NCBI GenBank assembly: GCA_030691385.1
Contig: JAUYEI010000027.1
Coordinates: 1-64,000, forward strand
Origin: Azonexus sp.
GTDB taxonomy: Bacteria; Pseudomonadota; Gammaproteobacteria; Burkholderiales; Rhodocyclaceae
Reading direction: 5' to 3'
Length of the DNA stretch: 64,000 bases
Shown: in pieces, positions 7,735 to 15,207 of the stretch
Layout of the letters: every line of letters begins with the position of its first letter
Position numbering within the stretch: the first letter of the stretch is position 1
Position numbers and translations under genes: made by a program
Notes under the pieces: generated by a model
Seen by the model: only the letters and a program-made list of their open reading frames with translations
What the model was told of the DNA's origin: nothing
The model's database searches: none

Positions 7735-8895
7735 ATGCGTTTCTCAACTCACCCGTTCTGGCTGGTCGGCTTTCGACCTTTTTTCACGCTGGCCTGCCTG
7801 GCCGGGATGATCCTGCCGCTCATCTGGGCTTTGATCTTCAGTGGGGCCATTGAAGCGCCGGCGGCGAATTTCAGCTCCGTCCAGTGGCACGCCCATGAAA
7901 TGTTCTTCGGTTTTGGCTGGGCGGTGCTCGGCGGCTTCCTGCTGACCTCGACCAAGAACTGGGTGAACATCCGCGGCTATCACGGTCCGGCGCTCGCGCT
8001 GCTGGCTGCCGCCTGGATCATCGAACGAATCGGCATGGCCTTTGGCGGTAACTGGCCGAAAGCCCTTTTTCTGCTGAGCAACAACCTCTTTCTCGGCAGC
8101 ATCGTCGCCATGCTGCTGTGGACGCTGATCCGCCATCGCGAGACGGATAGCTACCGCGACAACGCCTTTTTCCTGATCATGTTGCCCGGCTTTCTGCTGG
8201 CCAAATACCTCATGCTCGAAGGTGGCGAATTTCCCGCTGGCTACAGCATGGCGACGGCCCTCTTCCGCCTGGCCTTCCTGGTCATGCTCGAACGAACGCT
8301 GACCGGCTTCATGAAGGCGGCCTTCCAGGCGCAGATCCTGCGCCACCCAGGGCTGGACATGGCGATCAAGCTGCTCGGCCTCGTGCTGGTTCTGGAATTT
8401 GCCCTGCCCCGGCCGCTGACCGCCGCCATCTCGCTAACCCTCGCCGCCCTGCTCGCCATCCGCTTTTTCTACTGGAAGCCACAACTGGCCTTCAAGCGGC
8501 TCGACATCGGCGTCATGTACATCGGCTACCTGTGCATCGTCGCCCAACTGTTGATCGAAGCGCTTGGTCACGTCATGAGCTTTGTCTGGGTCGGCTCGGT
8601 GTCCGTCCATCTATTCACCTTCGGCGCCATGGGCCTGGTCATTCCGGGCATGATCGTCCGTATTTCCAAGGGCCACACCGGGCGCAAGGTCGTCTTCGAT
8701 GGCGGCGACAAGCTGGTGCTGGTCATCATGCTCGTCGCCCTCGTTGCCCGCATCATCGTCCCGCAATTCGCCCCGGCCGCCTATCTCGGCTGGATACACC
8801 TGTCGGCCGCCTGCTGGTTCGCCGCCTTCGGCATCCTCGCCTGGCGCTACATTCCGATTCTGTTGCAGCCGCGCATCGACGGGCGCGAACACTAA
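7735..8895 (+). CDS. nnrS: NnrS family membrane protein
   Basis: The 386-aa protein has about twelve hydrophobic segments over its whole length and His residues at membrane borders (WHAHEMFFGFGWAVLGGFLLT is the family signature, read in parts). NnrS proteins are heme- and copper-containing membrane proteins that protect against nitrosative stress and usually belong to NO-responsive regulons in denitrifiers. I looked for a complete FNR/NNR box (TTGAT-N4-ATCAA) in the 160-bp upstream region and saw only half-sites such as AAATCAAG. This suggests a nitrate/nitrite-respiring lifestyle but does not prove it. Confidence 0.92.
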   Translation: MRFSTHPFWLVGFRPFFTLACLAGMILPLIWALIFSGAIEAPAANFSSVQWHAHEMFFGFGWAVLGGFLLTSTKNWVNIRGYHGPALALLAAAWIIERIGMAFGGNWPKALFLLSNNLFLGSIVAMLLWTLIRHRETDSYRDNAFFLIMLPGFLLAKYLMLEGGEFPAGYSMATALFRLAFLVMLERTLTGFMKAAFQAQILRHPGLDMAIKLLGLVLVLEFALPRPLTAAISLTLAALLAIRFFYWKPQLAFKRLDIGVMYIGYLCIVAQLLIEALGHVMSFVWVGSVSVHLFTFGAMGLVIPGMIVRISKGHTGRKVVFDGGDKLVLVIMLVALVARIIVPQFAPAAYLGWIHLSAACWFAAFGILAWRYIPILLQPRIDGREH

Positions 8896-8984
8896 GGGTT
8901 CGTAAGGAAATAACCTGGATATTTGGCCGCTTGTTGCGCTCGGTGATTGCCCCATTGATCGACGAAACCCGGCTTGCGGCATAG

Positions 8985-9037
8985 TTTTACGGCCGACCAC
9001 GGCAATCCCACGGTCAACCGGAAAAATCGCCCAAAAT
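8985..9037 (-). repeat. Full copy of the dispersed TTTTCCGGTTGACCGT element
   Basis: Read on the minus strand: ATTTTGGGCGATTTTTCC then GGTTGACCGTGG, a variable middle, and TCGGCCGTAAAA. The outer arms (TTTTGGGCGA and TCGGCCG-AAAA) are an imperfect inverted repeat. It is intergenic between nnrS and rlmF. Just downstream, ATGTCGC (9061-9067) and GCGACAT (9072-9078) form a separate perfect hairpin with a CTTC loop. Confidence 0.6.
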
Positions 9038-9117
9038 CAGAATCTTGCCGGGTGCTGCCGATGTCGCCTTCGCGACATTCGTGGGACAATCCCGTCCCCG
9101 CTGTAGGAAGGACCACC

Positions 9118-10140
9118 ATGCATCCCCGCAACAAGAACGCCGCCGGCTACGATTTCGCCGCCCTGGCCGCCACGTCGGCCGCGCTCGCCAAGCACATCAA
9201 GACGACGCAGGCCGGCACGCCGAGCATCGATTTCGCCAACCCGGCCGCCGTCAAGATGCTCAACCGGGCGATCCTCATGCATCACTACGGCGTCAAGGGC
9301 TGGGACATTCCGGCCGGCTACCTGTGCCCGCCAATCCCCGGCCGCGCCGACACCATCCACAGCGTCGCCGACCTGCTTGCCACCTGCAATAAAAAGAACA
9401 TTCCGAGCGGCCCCGGCGTCCGTGTCCTCGACATCGGCACCGGCGCCAACCTCGTCTATCCGCTCATCGGCCACGCCGAATACGGCTGGTCCTTCCTCGG
9501 CGTCGATATCGACGAAGCGGCGCTGGCCAACGCCCAGGCCATTCTCGCCAAGAACCCCGAACTGGATGGCGAGATCGAACTGCGTCACCAGACCGTCTGG
9601 GAGAACATCTTCACGGGCCTGCTGCGCTCCGGCGAAGTCTTCGACCTGTCGATCTGCAACCCGCCCTTTCACAACTCGCCGGATGACGTTCACGCGGTCA
9701 GCCAGCGCAAATGGAACAACCTCAACAAACCGGGCGCCAAGCGCGGCGCGGCCGAGCCGCGCCTCAACTTCGGCGGCGGCGGTAGCGAACTGTGGTGCAA
9801 CGGCGGCGAACGCGCCTTCGTCAAGCTGATGGTCGAGCAAAGCTGCAACATCCCGAAGCGCGTCATGTGGTTCACCAGCCTGCTCTCGCAGGGCGACAAC
9901 CTGCCGCACATCGAAGCCGCGCTCAAGAAAGCCAAGGTCGTCGAGTCGCGCATCATGCCGATGGCCCAGGGCCAGAAGCAAAGCCGGCTGATCGCCTGGA
10001 CCTTCTTCGGCAACGGCGAACGGGAAAAATGGCGCAAGGAACACTGGTCGTCGGCCCCGGCCTTCGGCACCACGGCGCCCGACGCGCAACCGGCCTTCGC
10101 GCCGGCCGAAGCCGCGCCGCCGGCGGCCGACCCCGTATAA
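9118..10140 (+). CDS. rlmF: 23S rRNA (adenine(1618)-N(6))-methyltransferase
   Basis: The 340-aa enzyme methylates A1618 of 23S rRNA using SAM. The SAM site is VLDIGTGANLVYPLIG, and the N6-adenine methylase signature is present as ICNPPFHNS. The N-terminal HPRNKNAAGYDFAALA and NGGERAFVKLMVEQS are typical of RlmF (YbiN). The start at 9118 is fixed by AGGAAGGA just upstream; the in-frame start at 8974 runs through the dispersed repeat and is rejected. The C terminus carries an Ala/Pro-rich tail after residue 315. psd follows 29 bp later. Confidence 0.95.
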   Translation: MHPRNKNAAGYDFAALAATSAALAKHIKTTQAGTPSIDFANPAAVKMLNRAILMHHYGVKGWDIPAGYLCPPIPGRADTIHSVADLLATCNKKNIPSGPGVRVLDIGTGANLVYPLIGHAEYGWSFLGVDIDEAALANAQAILAKNPELDGEIELRHQTVWENIFTGLLRSGEVFDLSICNPPFHNSPDDVHAVSQRKWNNLNKPGAKRGAAEPRLNFGGGGSELWCNGGERAFVKLMVEQSCNIPKRVMWFTSLLSQGDNLPHIEAALKKAKVVESRIMPMAQGQKQSRLIAWTFFGNGEREKWRKEHWSSAPAFGTTAPDAQPAFAPAEAAPPAADPV

Positions 10141-10169
10141 TTGTCCGTTTTCAGTCTGGAAATTCGCCC

Positions 10170-11018
10170 GTGTCCGACCGCCTCGCCGTCCTGCCCCAAT
10201 ACCTGATCCCGAAACAGGCGCTCACCATCCTCGCCGGCAAACTGGCCTCAAAGGAAGCCGGCAGCCTGACGACCAGCGTCATCCGCTGGTTCGTCGGTCG
10301 CTACAACGTGAACATGGCCGAGGCAGCCAACCCGGACATCGCCAGCTACAAGAGCTTCAACGAGTTCTTCACCCGGCCGCTCAAGGAAGGCGCCCGGCCG
10401 CAGGCCGACGCCGATTTCATCAGCCCGGTCGATGGCGCGATCAGCCAGTTCGGCCCCATCGCCCGCGACCAGATTTTCCAGGCCAAGGGCCACAGCTACT
10501 CGACCACCGCATTGGTCGGCGGCGACCGCGAGTTAGCCAAACAATTCGAGAACGGCAGCTTCGCCACCCTCTACCTGAGTCCGCGCGACTATCACCGCAT
10601 CCACATGCCCTGCGCCGGCAAGCTGACGCGCATGATCTACGTGCCCGGCGAACTGTTCTCGGTCAATCCGACCACGGCCCGCGGCGTGCCCGGGCTGTTC
10701 GCCCGCAACGAGCGCGTCGTCTGCGTTTTCGAATCCGAATTCGGCCCCTTCGTGCTGACCCTGGTCGGCGCCACCATCGTCGGCAGCATGGCCACCGTCT
10801 GGCACGGCATGGTCAACCCGCCGCGCCCGGGCGTCGTGCGCGAATGGCGCTACGACGAGCAGAACATCGTGCTCAAAAAAGGCGAGGAAATGGGCCGCTT
10901 CCTGCTCGGCTCGACGGTTGTCATGCTCTTCCCGAAAGACACGCTGGCCTTCAATCCGGACTGGGCACCGACCGGCGCCATCCGGATGGGCGAAGCGATG
11001 GGCGCCAAGCCCGTCTGA
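10170..11018 (+). CDS. psd: Phosphatidylserine decarboxylase
   Basis: About 282 aa. The proenzyme cleaves itself at the LGST motif (FLLGSTVVMLF near the C terminus) to give the pyruvoyl cofactor that decarboxylates phosphatidylserine to phosphatidylethanolamine at the inner membrane. SYKSFNEFFTRPLK, SPVDGAISQFG and YLSPRDYHRIHMP are the other conserved blocks. A GTG at 10170 gives the N terminus expected for the family (MSDRLAVLPQYLIPKQALT); the much longer open frame from 9792 overlaps rlmF and is not used. The next gene is convergent, with one base between the stop codons. Confidence 0.95.
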   Translation: MSDRLAVLPQYLIPKQALTILAGKLASKEAGSLTTSVIRWFVGRYNVNMAEAANPDIASYKSFNEFFTRPLKEGARPQADADFISPVDGAISQFGPIARDQIFQAKGHSYSTTALVGGDRELAKQFENGSFATLYLSPRDYHRIHMPCAGKLTRMIYVPGELFSVNPTTARGVPGLFARNERVVCVFESEFGPFVLTLVGATIVGSMATVWHGMVNPPRPGVVREWRYDEQNIVLKKGEEMGRFLLGSTVVMLFPKDTLAFNPDWAPTGAIRMGEAMGAKPV

Positions 11019-11019
11019 A

Positions 11020-12306
11020 TTACTGGAAGGCCCCCGGCGCCAGCATGCTGTTCGGGCGCATCGGGCGGTTGCCGACCGGAAAACGGAACTCGGCGCTCGG
11101 CATCAACTCGACACCGCGCGCCTGCCCCGGTGGCCTGACGGCTCCGCGCAGCGGCGACATATTGGTCAGGCGCAGCGGAACGCCGCCAAATTCGATCAAG
11201 TCTCCGCGCGCCACCAGACGATTGCCGTCGAAACGCCCCTGCCCCGGCTGGAACAGATCGCCCGGCCCGACCATCAGGTTGTTGAGCAGCCAGACCTCGA
11301 CATCCACCCCGAACTTGTCGGCGTTAACATTCAGGAAGCGCCCGGCATGGCTGTCGTTGATCAACGTGTTGTGCGCCATGTACAAGGCGTTGTCCGACCA
11401 GCGCCGGCCTTCGGCACCGTAGGAAACGATGCTCGGATTGTCCGTCCCGGCGCTCTGGCCGATGGCATTGCCGATCACGTAGGCGAGGCCGCCATTGGGA
11501 AACTCCAGTTCGTAGGAAGCCCGGCCGCCGGCGCCATCGACCAGCATGTTGTACAGAATGTGATTTTCACGGGCCCGCGATTTGACCAGATGGCCGAGGT
11601 AGCCGTTTGAGAAGCGACTGCCACGCAGCACGAACTTGCCGATCCCGCCGACGTAGAGCAGATGGTGCAGGTCGCCCGGATGGCGCGGCGCATCCCCAAA
11701 TTCGCTATCGACGACTTCCAGACTCTGCTCCGGTGAATTCGCCGTCAAGATCCCCATTTCGTTGTCGAAGAAGGCGCAGGACTGGATCGTCAGATTTCCC
11801 TTTTCGAAACGGATGCCGGCGCCGTTGAGGCTGGCCACCCGGGCGCCGCGAAACTCGATGTTCTCGATCCGCACCTTGCCACCACGGACGACCCAGATCG
11901 CCTTGCCCTCGGCGCTCTTGCCATCGGCCAGCATGACCGGCCGGCCGCCAACGCCACGGATGATGATTTCATTTTTGGCCCAAATTACCGGTTGACCGTG
12001 GTAATCGCCCGGGCGGATCTCGATGACCTCGCCATCCTGCGCCAGCCGCGCCGCTTCGGTGATCGTGGTGATTTTTTCGCCCGGCCCGACGATCATCGTC
12101 GCCGGCTTGGCGACGATAGCAGCCAGCTTCGCGTCAGCGGCAACCGTCTTCAACTGGCCATCCGGCGAACGGCGGATTTCGCCGAGATAATCGGGCGCCG
12201 GCGGCAGTTTGTCAGGCGTCTGGGCCAGCGCCCAAGCACCTGGCACAACCAGCAGCGCGACCAGACACAGCGGCGGCATGCGACGATGAAAGAACTCTTG
12301 GATCAT
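11020..12306 (-). CDS. Secreted right-handed parallel beta-helix protein
   Basis: The 428-aa protein has a signal peptide (hydrophobic LCLVALLVVPGAWALAQ) followed from about residue 85 by repeated short strands of the pectate-lyase/NosD type, such as GPGEKITTITEAARLAQDGEVIEIRPGDY and RIENIEFRGARVASLNGAGIRF (shown in parts), each coil about 22 residues. Proteins of this fold act on or bind polysaccharides, but no catalytic residues can be assigned, so it stays a hypothetical. ATG at 12306 has GGAG upstream. The coil at 11969-11999 coincides with a copy of the dispersed CCGGTTGACCGT motif (coding for HGQPVIWAKNE). Confidence 0.8.
   Translation of the reverse strand: MIQEFFHRRMPPLCLVALLVVPGAWALAQTPDKLPPAPDYLGEIRRSPDGQLKTVAADAKLAAIVAKPATMIVGPGEKITTITEAARLAQDGEVIEIRPGDYHGQPVIWAKNEIIIRGVGGRPVMLADGKSAEGKAIWVVRGGKVRIENIEFRGARVASLNGAGIRFEKGNLTIQSCAFFDNEMGILTANSPEQSLEVVDSEFGDAPRHPGDLHHLLYVGGIGKFVLRGSRFSNGYLGHLVKSRARENHILYNMLVDGAGGRASYELEFPNGGLAYVIGNAIGQSAGTDNPSIVSYGAEGRRWSDNALYMAHNTLINDSHAGRFLNVNADKFGVDVEVWLLNNLMVGPGDLFQPGQGRFDGNRLVARGDLIEFGGVPLRLTNMSPLRGAVRPPGQARGVELMPSAEFRFPVGNRPMRPNSMLAPGAFQ
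11969..11999 (+). repeat. Dispersed CCGGTTGACCGT motif inside the beta-helix gene
   Basis: ATTTTTGGCCCAAATTACCGG directly followed by TTGACCGTGG matches the intergenic copies over about 30 bp, including the leading ATTTTTGGCC. It is fully inside a coding sequence, so it may be coincidence of codons or a captured copy. Confidence 0.4.
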
Positions 12307-12453
12307 GGCTTTCTCCGAGCGTAGGGGAAGCAGCACAAAACCGGAAAATCGACAGCAACCGGGACTCACCATGAGACGGCAGCCGAGATGCATTTGTCAA
12401 CCCGGCCGGCCGTGGCAAACTGCGCGTCTCGCTCAACACACGAAGCCACCATC

Positions 12454-12906
12454 ATGCAAATCTGGGTCGATGCCGATGCCTGCCCCGGCGTCATCAAGGA
12501 AATCATCTTCCGCGCCGCCGAGCGTCGACAGATCCAGACCATCCTGGTCGCCAACCAGATGCTGCGCACGCCACCATCGAAATTCATCCGCGCCATCCAG
12601 GTGCCGAGCGGCTTCGATGTCGCCGATGCGCACATCGTCGATCAACTCACAGCCGGCGACCTCGTCGTCACCGCCGACATCCCGCTCGCCTCGCTGGTCA
12701 TAGCGCGCGGCGCCCATGCGCTCAACCCGCGCGGCGAGCTGTACACCACGGCGACCATCCAGGAACGCCTGACCATGCGTAATTTCATGGAAGAACTGCG
12801 CGGTGCCGGTGTCGAAACCGGCGGCCCCAGCGCCTTCAGCCAGGCCGACCGGCAGGCCTTCGCCAATCAGCTCGACCGTTTTCTGGCCAGGGTTCCGCCG
12901 GCCTGA
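12454..12906 (+). CDS. YaiI/YqxD family protein (DUF188, UPF0178)
   Basis: The 150-aa protein has the DUF188 hallmarks: [17 protein letters not shown] at the N terminus, [16 protein letters not shown], and [19 protein letters not shown], a PIN-like fold with conserved Asp residues that may bind metal. Its function is not established. The start at 12454 is the family start; the frame continues upstream without a site. It is divergent from the beta-helix gene and convergent with the next gene. A short inverted repeat (TAGCCTG/CAGGCTA around 12914-12936) in the 28-bp gap could act as a weak terminator. Confidence 0.92.
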   Translation: MQIWVDADACPGVIKEIIFRAAERRQIQTILVANQMLRTPPSKFIRAIQVPSGFDVADAHIVDQLTAGDLVVTADIPLASLVIARGAHALNPRGELYTTATIQERLTMRNFMEELRGAGVETGGPSAFSQADRQAFANQLDRFLARVPPA

Positions 12907-12934
12907 AGCCCTGCTAGCCTGTTCCGGCAGCAGG

Positions 12935-13351
12935 CTAATTGATACGAAAACCCATCACGTTGCTCATCAGATGCAACTGGGGTTGGCTGTCCAGCCAGTC
13001 CCGTGCGGCGGAAACCGTCGGGCAGACTTCGGTCTGATAGGAAACGAGGCCAGCCACCGCCGGCGTATTCCGGATGCGCGTCGCCAAGGCCTCTTCAGTC
13101 GTCACGAAGACAATCCGGCAATTCGGATTCGAAGCAAAGGCACCATATTGAAGCACGGCGACCTCGGTCAGCACATCCTCGGAAAGCTCATGTTTCGTCA
13201 CCGCCAAAAAATCGTCGATGACATAACGGGCATCGTCAAAGCGAAAGTCGCCTTGAACATTCTCGACAGCCTCAACGAATTCCCGGGCGGAAACAATCCC
13301 CGAAAACTTCTTGATCACACCGTCAGGTTCCCAGACCAGTTCGTAAGCCAT
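12935..13351 (-). CDS. Hypothetical protein, possibly STAS/SpoIIAA-like
   Basis: The 138-aa soluble protein starts MAYELVWEPDGVIKKF. Alternating strand/helix pattern with SGIVSAREFVEAVENVQ and a central strand CRIVFVTTEEALATRI resembles the STAS/SpoIIAA-like fold, but I cannot name a family with certainty. Its upstream region is interrupted 53 bp before the start by a 175-bp MITE-like element (13405-13579), which may carry or disrupt its promoter. Confidence 0.65.
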   Translation of the reverse strand: MAYELVWEPDGVIKKFSGIVSAREFVEAVENVQGDFRFDDARYVIDDFLAVTKHELSEDVLTEVAVLQYGAFASNPNCRIVFVTTEEALATRIRNTPAVAGLVSYQTEVCPTVSAARDWLDSQPQLHLMSNVMGFRIN

Positions 13352-13404
13352 ACACCACCTTGGCAAAGGGTTAATCGAAAAATGCTTCCATGCCATTCAT
13401 TCAA

Positions 13405-13579
13405 CCCAAAAACCTCAGCAAGGGATGACAAAACCCCCTTCGACAAGCTCAGGACAGGCTTCGATACGCCCACTGCGTGGGCAAACGGGGGGCACCTGTC
13501 GAGAAGCCCGTTCGTGCTGAGTAGCCTTGCGCAACAAGGCGTATCGAAGCATGAACGGGCACTAACTGAGGTTTTCAGG
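13405..13579. mobile_element. Palindromic MITE-like element, copy 1 (175 bp)
   Basis: Starts CCCAAAAACCTCAG and ends CTGAGGTTTTCAGG, imperfect terminal inverted repeats. It is flanked on both sides by TTCAA (13400-13404 and 13580-13584), a 5-bp target duplication. The interior holds long inverted arms built from CTTCGATACGCC and GGCGTATCGAAG and from CGAACGGG-type sequences, so the whole element can fold into a long hairpin. A second copy lies at 29556-29720. No transposase is encoded. Confidence 0.8.
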
Positions 13580-13710
13580 TTCAAGATAGTACATCCACCG
13601 CCCCTGGTTCAACATCTAGTGCAAGCCATAGGTCCGCCAAGCAACCGGACCTGTTGGACAGGCCCGGAAATGAAAAAATTCCCGGCCGGTTGCCCGACAG
13701 GGGATTTTTT

Positions 13711-13740
13711 TACGGTCGACCGGAAATTCCGGCCAAAATC
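13711..13740 (-). repeat. Dispersed TTTCCGGTCGACCGT motif, copy
   Basis: Read on the minus strand GATTTTGGCCGGAATTTCC then GGTCGACCGTA. Here the centre is the perfect palindrome CGGTCGACCG. It is preceded by CCCGGCCGGTTGCCC (13680-13695), a possible partner arm. Intergenic, in a mosaic of element fragments. Confidence 0.55.
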
Positions 13741-13810
13741 GAAATTACATCTCGACCGTAGCCGCCTGCTCGGCGAATGAGGTGGGTCGTCAATCACAGA
13801 GTCCAACGGG

Positions 13811-13977
13811 TTAAGCTGCCATTCTATTTGCATAGCACTGCTGACTGAACGCGGCAGGTGACTGATAGCCAAGTCGTGCCGGCTTGCGGATGCGGTTGTA
13901 GAAGATCTCGATGTATTCGGTGATCTCCAGCTTTGCCTCCTCGCGAGTGGCAAAGCATCGGTGATGAACCAGTTCGT
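13811..13977 (-). pseudogene. C-terminal fragment of an IS3-family transposase (OrfB)
   Basis: About 55 codons ending in TAA at 13811 read ELVHHRCFATREEAKLEI, then EYIEIFYNRIRKPARLGYQ and a SPAAF-type end. This is the C-terminal end of the integrase core of IS3-family OrfB proteins. The rest of the transposase is missing: upstream of 13978 the sequence is unrelated. A short open frame ending in REKASGVP on the same strand (about 13985-14075) could be the tail of another lost gene. Confidence 0.8.
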
Positions 13978-14064
13978 TTTTTCAGGGAACCCCAGAAGCT
14001 TTTTCTCTGCGGGCACGGGCCAGATCAAGTCGCAGGCGCCGGGCCAGGGGGGCATCGCCATAAT

Positions 14065-14179
14065 CCTTGAGACCTCGGTTGGACGTGGCAGATGGTGCGC
14101 CTGGGCGGGATGGCCGGCGCGAAGCAACGCCGCAGCAGGCTCATGCCGGCAAGATGGAGCGACAAAGCCGGGTGCCCGA
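14065..14179. mobile_element. Truncated copy of the 235-bp MITE
   Basis: CCTTGAGACCTCGGTTGG and the following 100 bp match the inverse orientation of the 235-bp element at 37939-38173, with a few substitutions, and similarity stops near GGGTGCCCGA. Only one terminus is present, so it is an older, truncated copy. It lies in the 640-bp gene-poor mosaic between 13580 and 14245, which also holds the IS3 fragment. Confidence 0.75.
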
Positions 14180-14244
14180 GATCAAGAAAATCCAATTTCA
14201 CACCGGCTGAAATCAGCCGGTTTCAGGTTGGCCGCGACAAGCGC

Positions 14245-14478
14245 TCAATTCGGCACCTTCTGCCAGCCTTTCGCCTGCATGCAGGCATGCATCCGGCGCA
14301 CGCTGGCATTGGTGACCACGCCGTCGGCGCTGGTATAGACCTGCTGCTTGCAGAAAATCTCGTCGCGCCTGTACTCGCCGTCGAGCGCCCCGCGCTTTTC
14401 CCAGTGCCACGACGAACAGCCCGCCAGGCCAATAAAGGCAATGATTAATAATCCTTGAAACCTCAGTTGACCGCTCAT
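14245..14478 (-). CDS. Small lipoprotein with a MITE inserted in its signal sequence
   Basis: The downstream part encodes LLIIAFIGLAGCSSWHW and then about 55 soluble residues with two further Cys (FCKQQVY, HACMQAKGW): a lipoprotein signal with lipobox LAGC. A 235-bp MITE (14453-14687) with ATAAT duplications splits the signal. Removing the element and one duplication restores ATG AAA TTA TTA ATC, giving MKLLIIAFIGLAGC, a normal 70-aa lipoprotein starting at 14697. The insertion (240 bp) keeps the frame, so the original ATG still reads through to the stop (150 aa). An ATG inside the element at 14478 instead gives MSGQLRFQG joined to LLIIAFIGLAGC, a functional-looking signal of 77 aa total; I list that version. 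Function of the lipoprotein is unknown. Confidence 0.7.
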   Translation of the reverse strand: MSGQLRFQGLLIIAFIGLAGCSSWHWEKRGALDGEYRRDEIFCKQQVYTSADGVVTNASVRRMHACMQAKGWQKVPN

Positions 14479-14687
14479 CCATGTCTGGTCTGCCGCGTGA
14501 ATACGGGCTCCCATGCCTTCGAGGCCATTCACCCGTTGGCTGACAGTGCTACACGGCCGCTGGCACGCTTGCTCGGGCGTCCGGCTTTGTCGCTCCTTCT
14601 TGCCGGCATGAGCCTGCCGCGGCGTCGCTTCGCGCCACCCATCCCGCCCAGGCGCATCACCAGCCACGTCCAACTGAGGTTTCAAGG
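14453..14687. mobile_element. 235-bp MITE, copy 1, inside a lipoprotein gene
   Basis: Perfect 17-bp terminal inverted repeats CCTTGAAACCTCAGTTG / CAACTGAGGTTTCAAGG bound a 235-bp element with a 5-bp target duplication ATAAT (14448-14452 and 14688-14692). It has no transposase, but its minus strand is open throughout in the frame of the host gene. An equally long copy lies at 37939-38173, and a truncated one at 14065-14179. Confidence 0.9.
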
Positions 14688-14781
14688 ATAATTTCATGGC
14701 GCAAATTCTACGCTGATCGTCGCAAAGCCACCCTCGCCGCACCACGCAACTGATTATTCATAACCAACTTTTAATTTAATA

Positions 14782-14799
14782 TTTATTCTGTAGAATAAA
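14782..14799. promoter_or_regulatory. Inverted repeat, probable antitoxin operator
   Basis: TTTATTC-TGTA-GAATAAA is a perfect 7-bp inverted repeat 24 bp before the antitoxin start, in an AT-rich promoter region. Xre-type antitoxins of RES systems bind such repeats to repress their own operon. Confidence 0.6.
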
Positions 14800-14823
14800 A
14801 CAAGACCATCAGGAAACACCATC

Positions 14824-15207
14824 ATGCCGACCGCCCTGCAAGCCAACCCGCTCTCCGAACGCTCCCGCGTGTTGTCGACGGCCGTGGTTGAAGCTGCCAG
14901 ACGCCTCGGCCTGGGTTCCACCGATCTCAACGCCATTATCGGCACGAGCCAGCCCTCGGCCTCGCGCCTGCTCAACGGCAAGTACTTCATCCCGGAAGGC
15001 AGCAAGACCTGGGAGTTGTCGGCTCATTTCGTCCGCCTTTATCGGTCGATTTCCTCGCTGGTCGGCGGCAACGACGATCTGGCCCGGAGCTGGCTCAAGT
15101 CCGGCAACCAGGCTTTCGACAACCGCCACCCGCTGGATGTCGTCAAACGCGTCGAAGGTCTGCTCCATGTCTGCGAATACCTGGACGCCCACCGCGCTCG
15201 CGTCTGA
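14824..15207 (+). CDS. Xre/MbcA/ParS-type antitoxin (DUF2384)
   Basis: The 127-aa protein has an N-terminal HTH (ARRLGLGSTDLNAIIGTSQPSASRLL in parts, residues 25-50) and a C-terminal toxin-binding domain containing FVRLYRSISSLVGGNDDLARSWL and GLLHVCEYLDAHRARV, the DUF2384 pattern. Such antitoxins neutralise RES-domain toxins by covering their active site. It overlaps the toxin gene by 41 nt. The palindrome at 14782-14799 fits autoregulation. Confidence 0.92.
   Translation: MPTALQANPLSERSRVLSTAVVEAARRLGLGSTDLNAIIGTSQPSASRLLNGKYFIPEGSKTWELSAHFVRLYRSISSLVGGNDDLARSWLKSGNQAFDNRHPLDVVKRVEGLLHVCEYLDAHRARV

Noticed and set aside
9792-10169. 5' extension of psd into rlmF
   Set aside because: The frame is open but antisense-free shadow of rlmF; the conserved PSD N terminus begins at the GTG at 10170.
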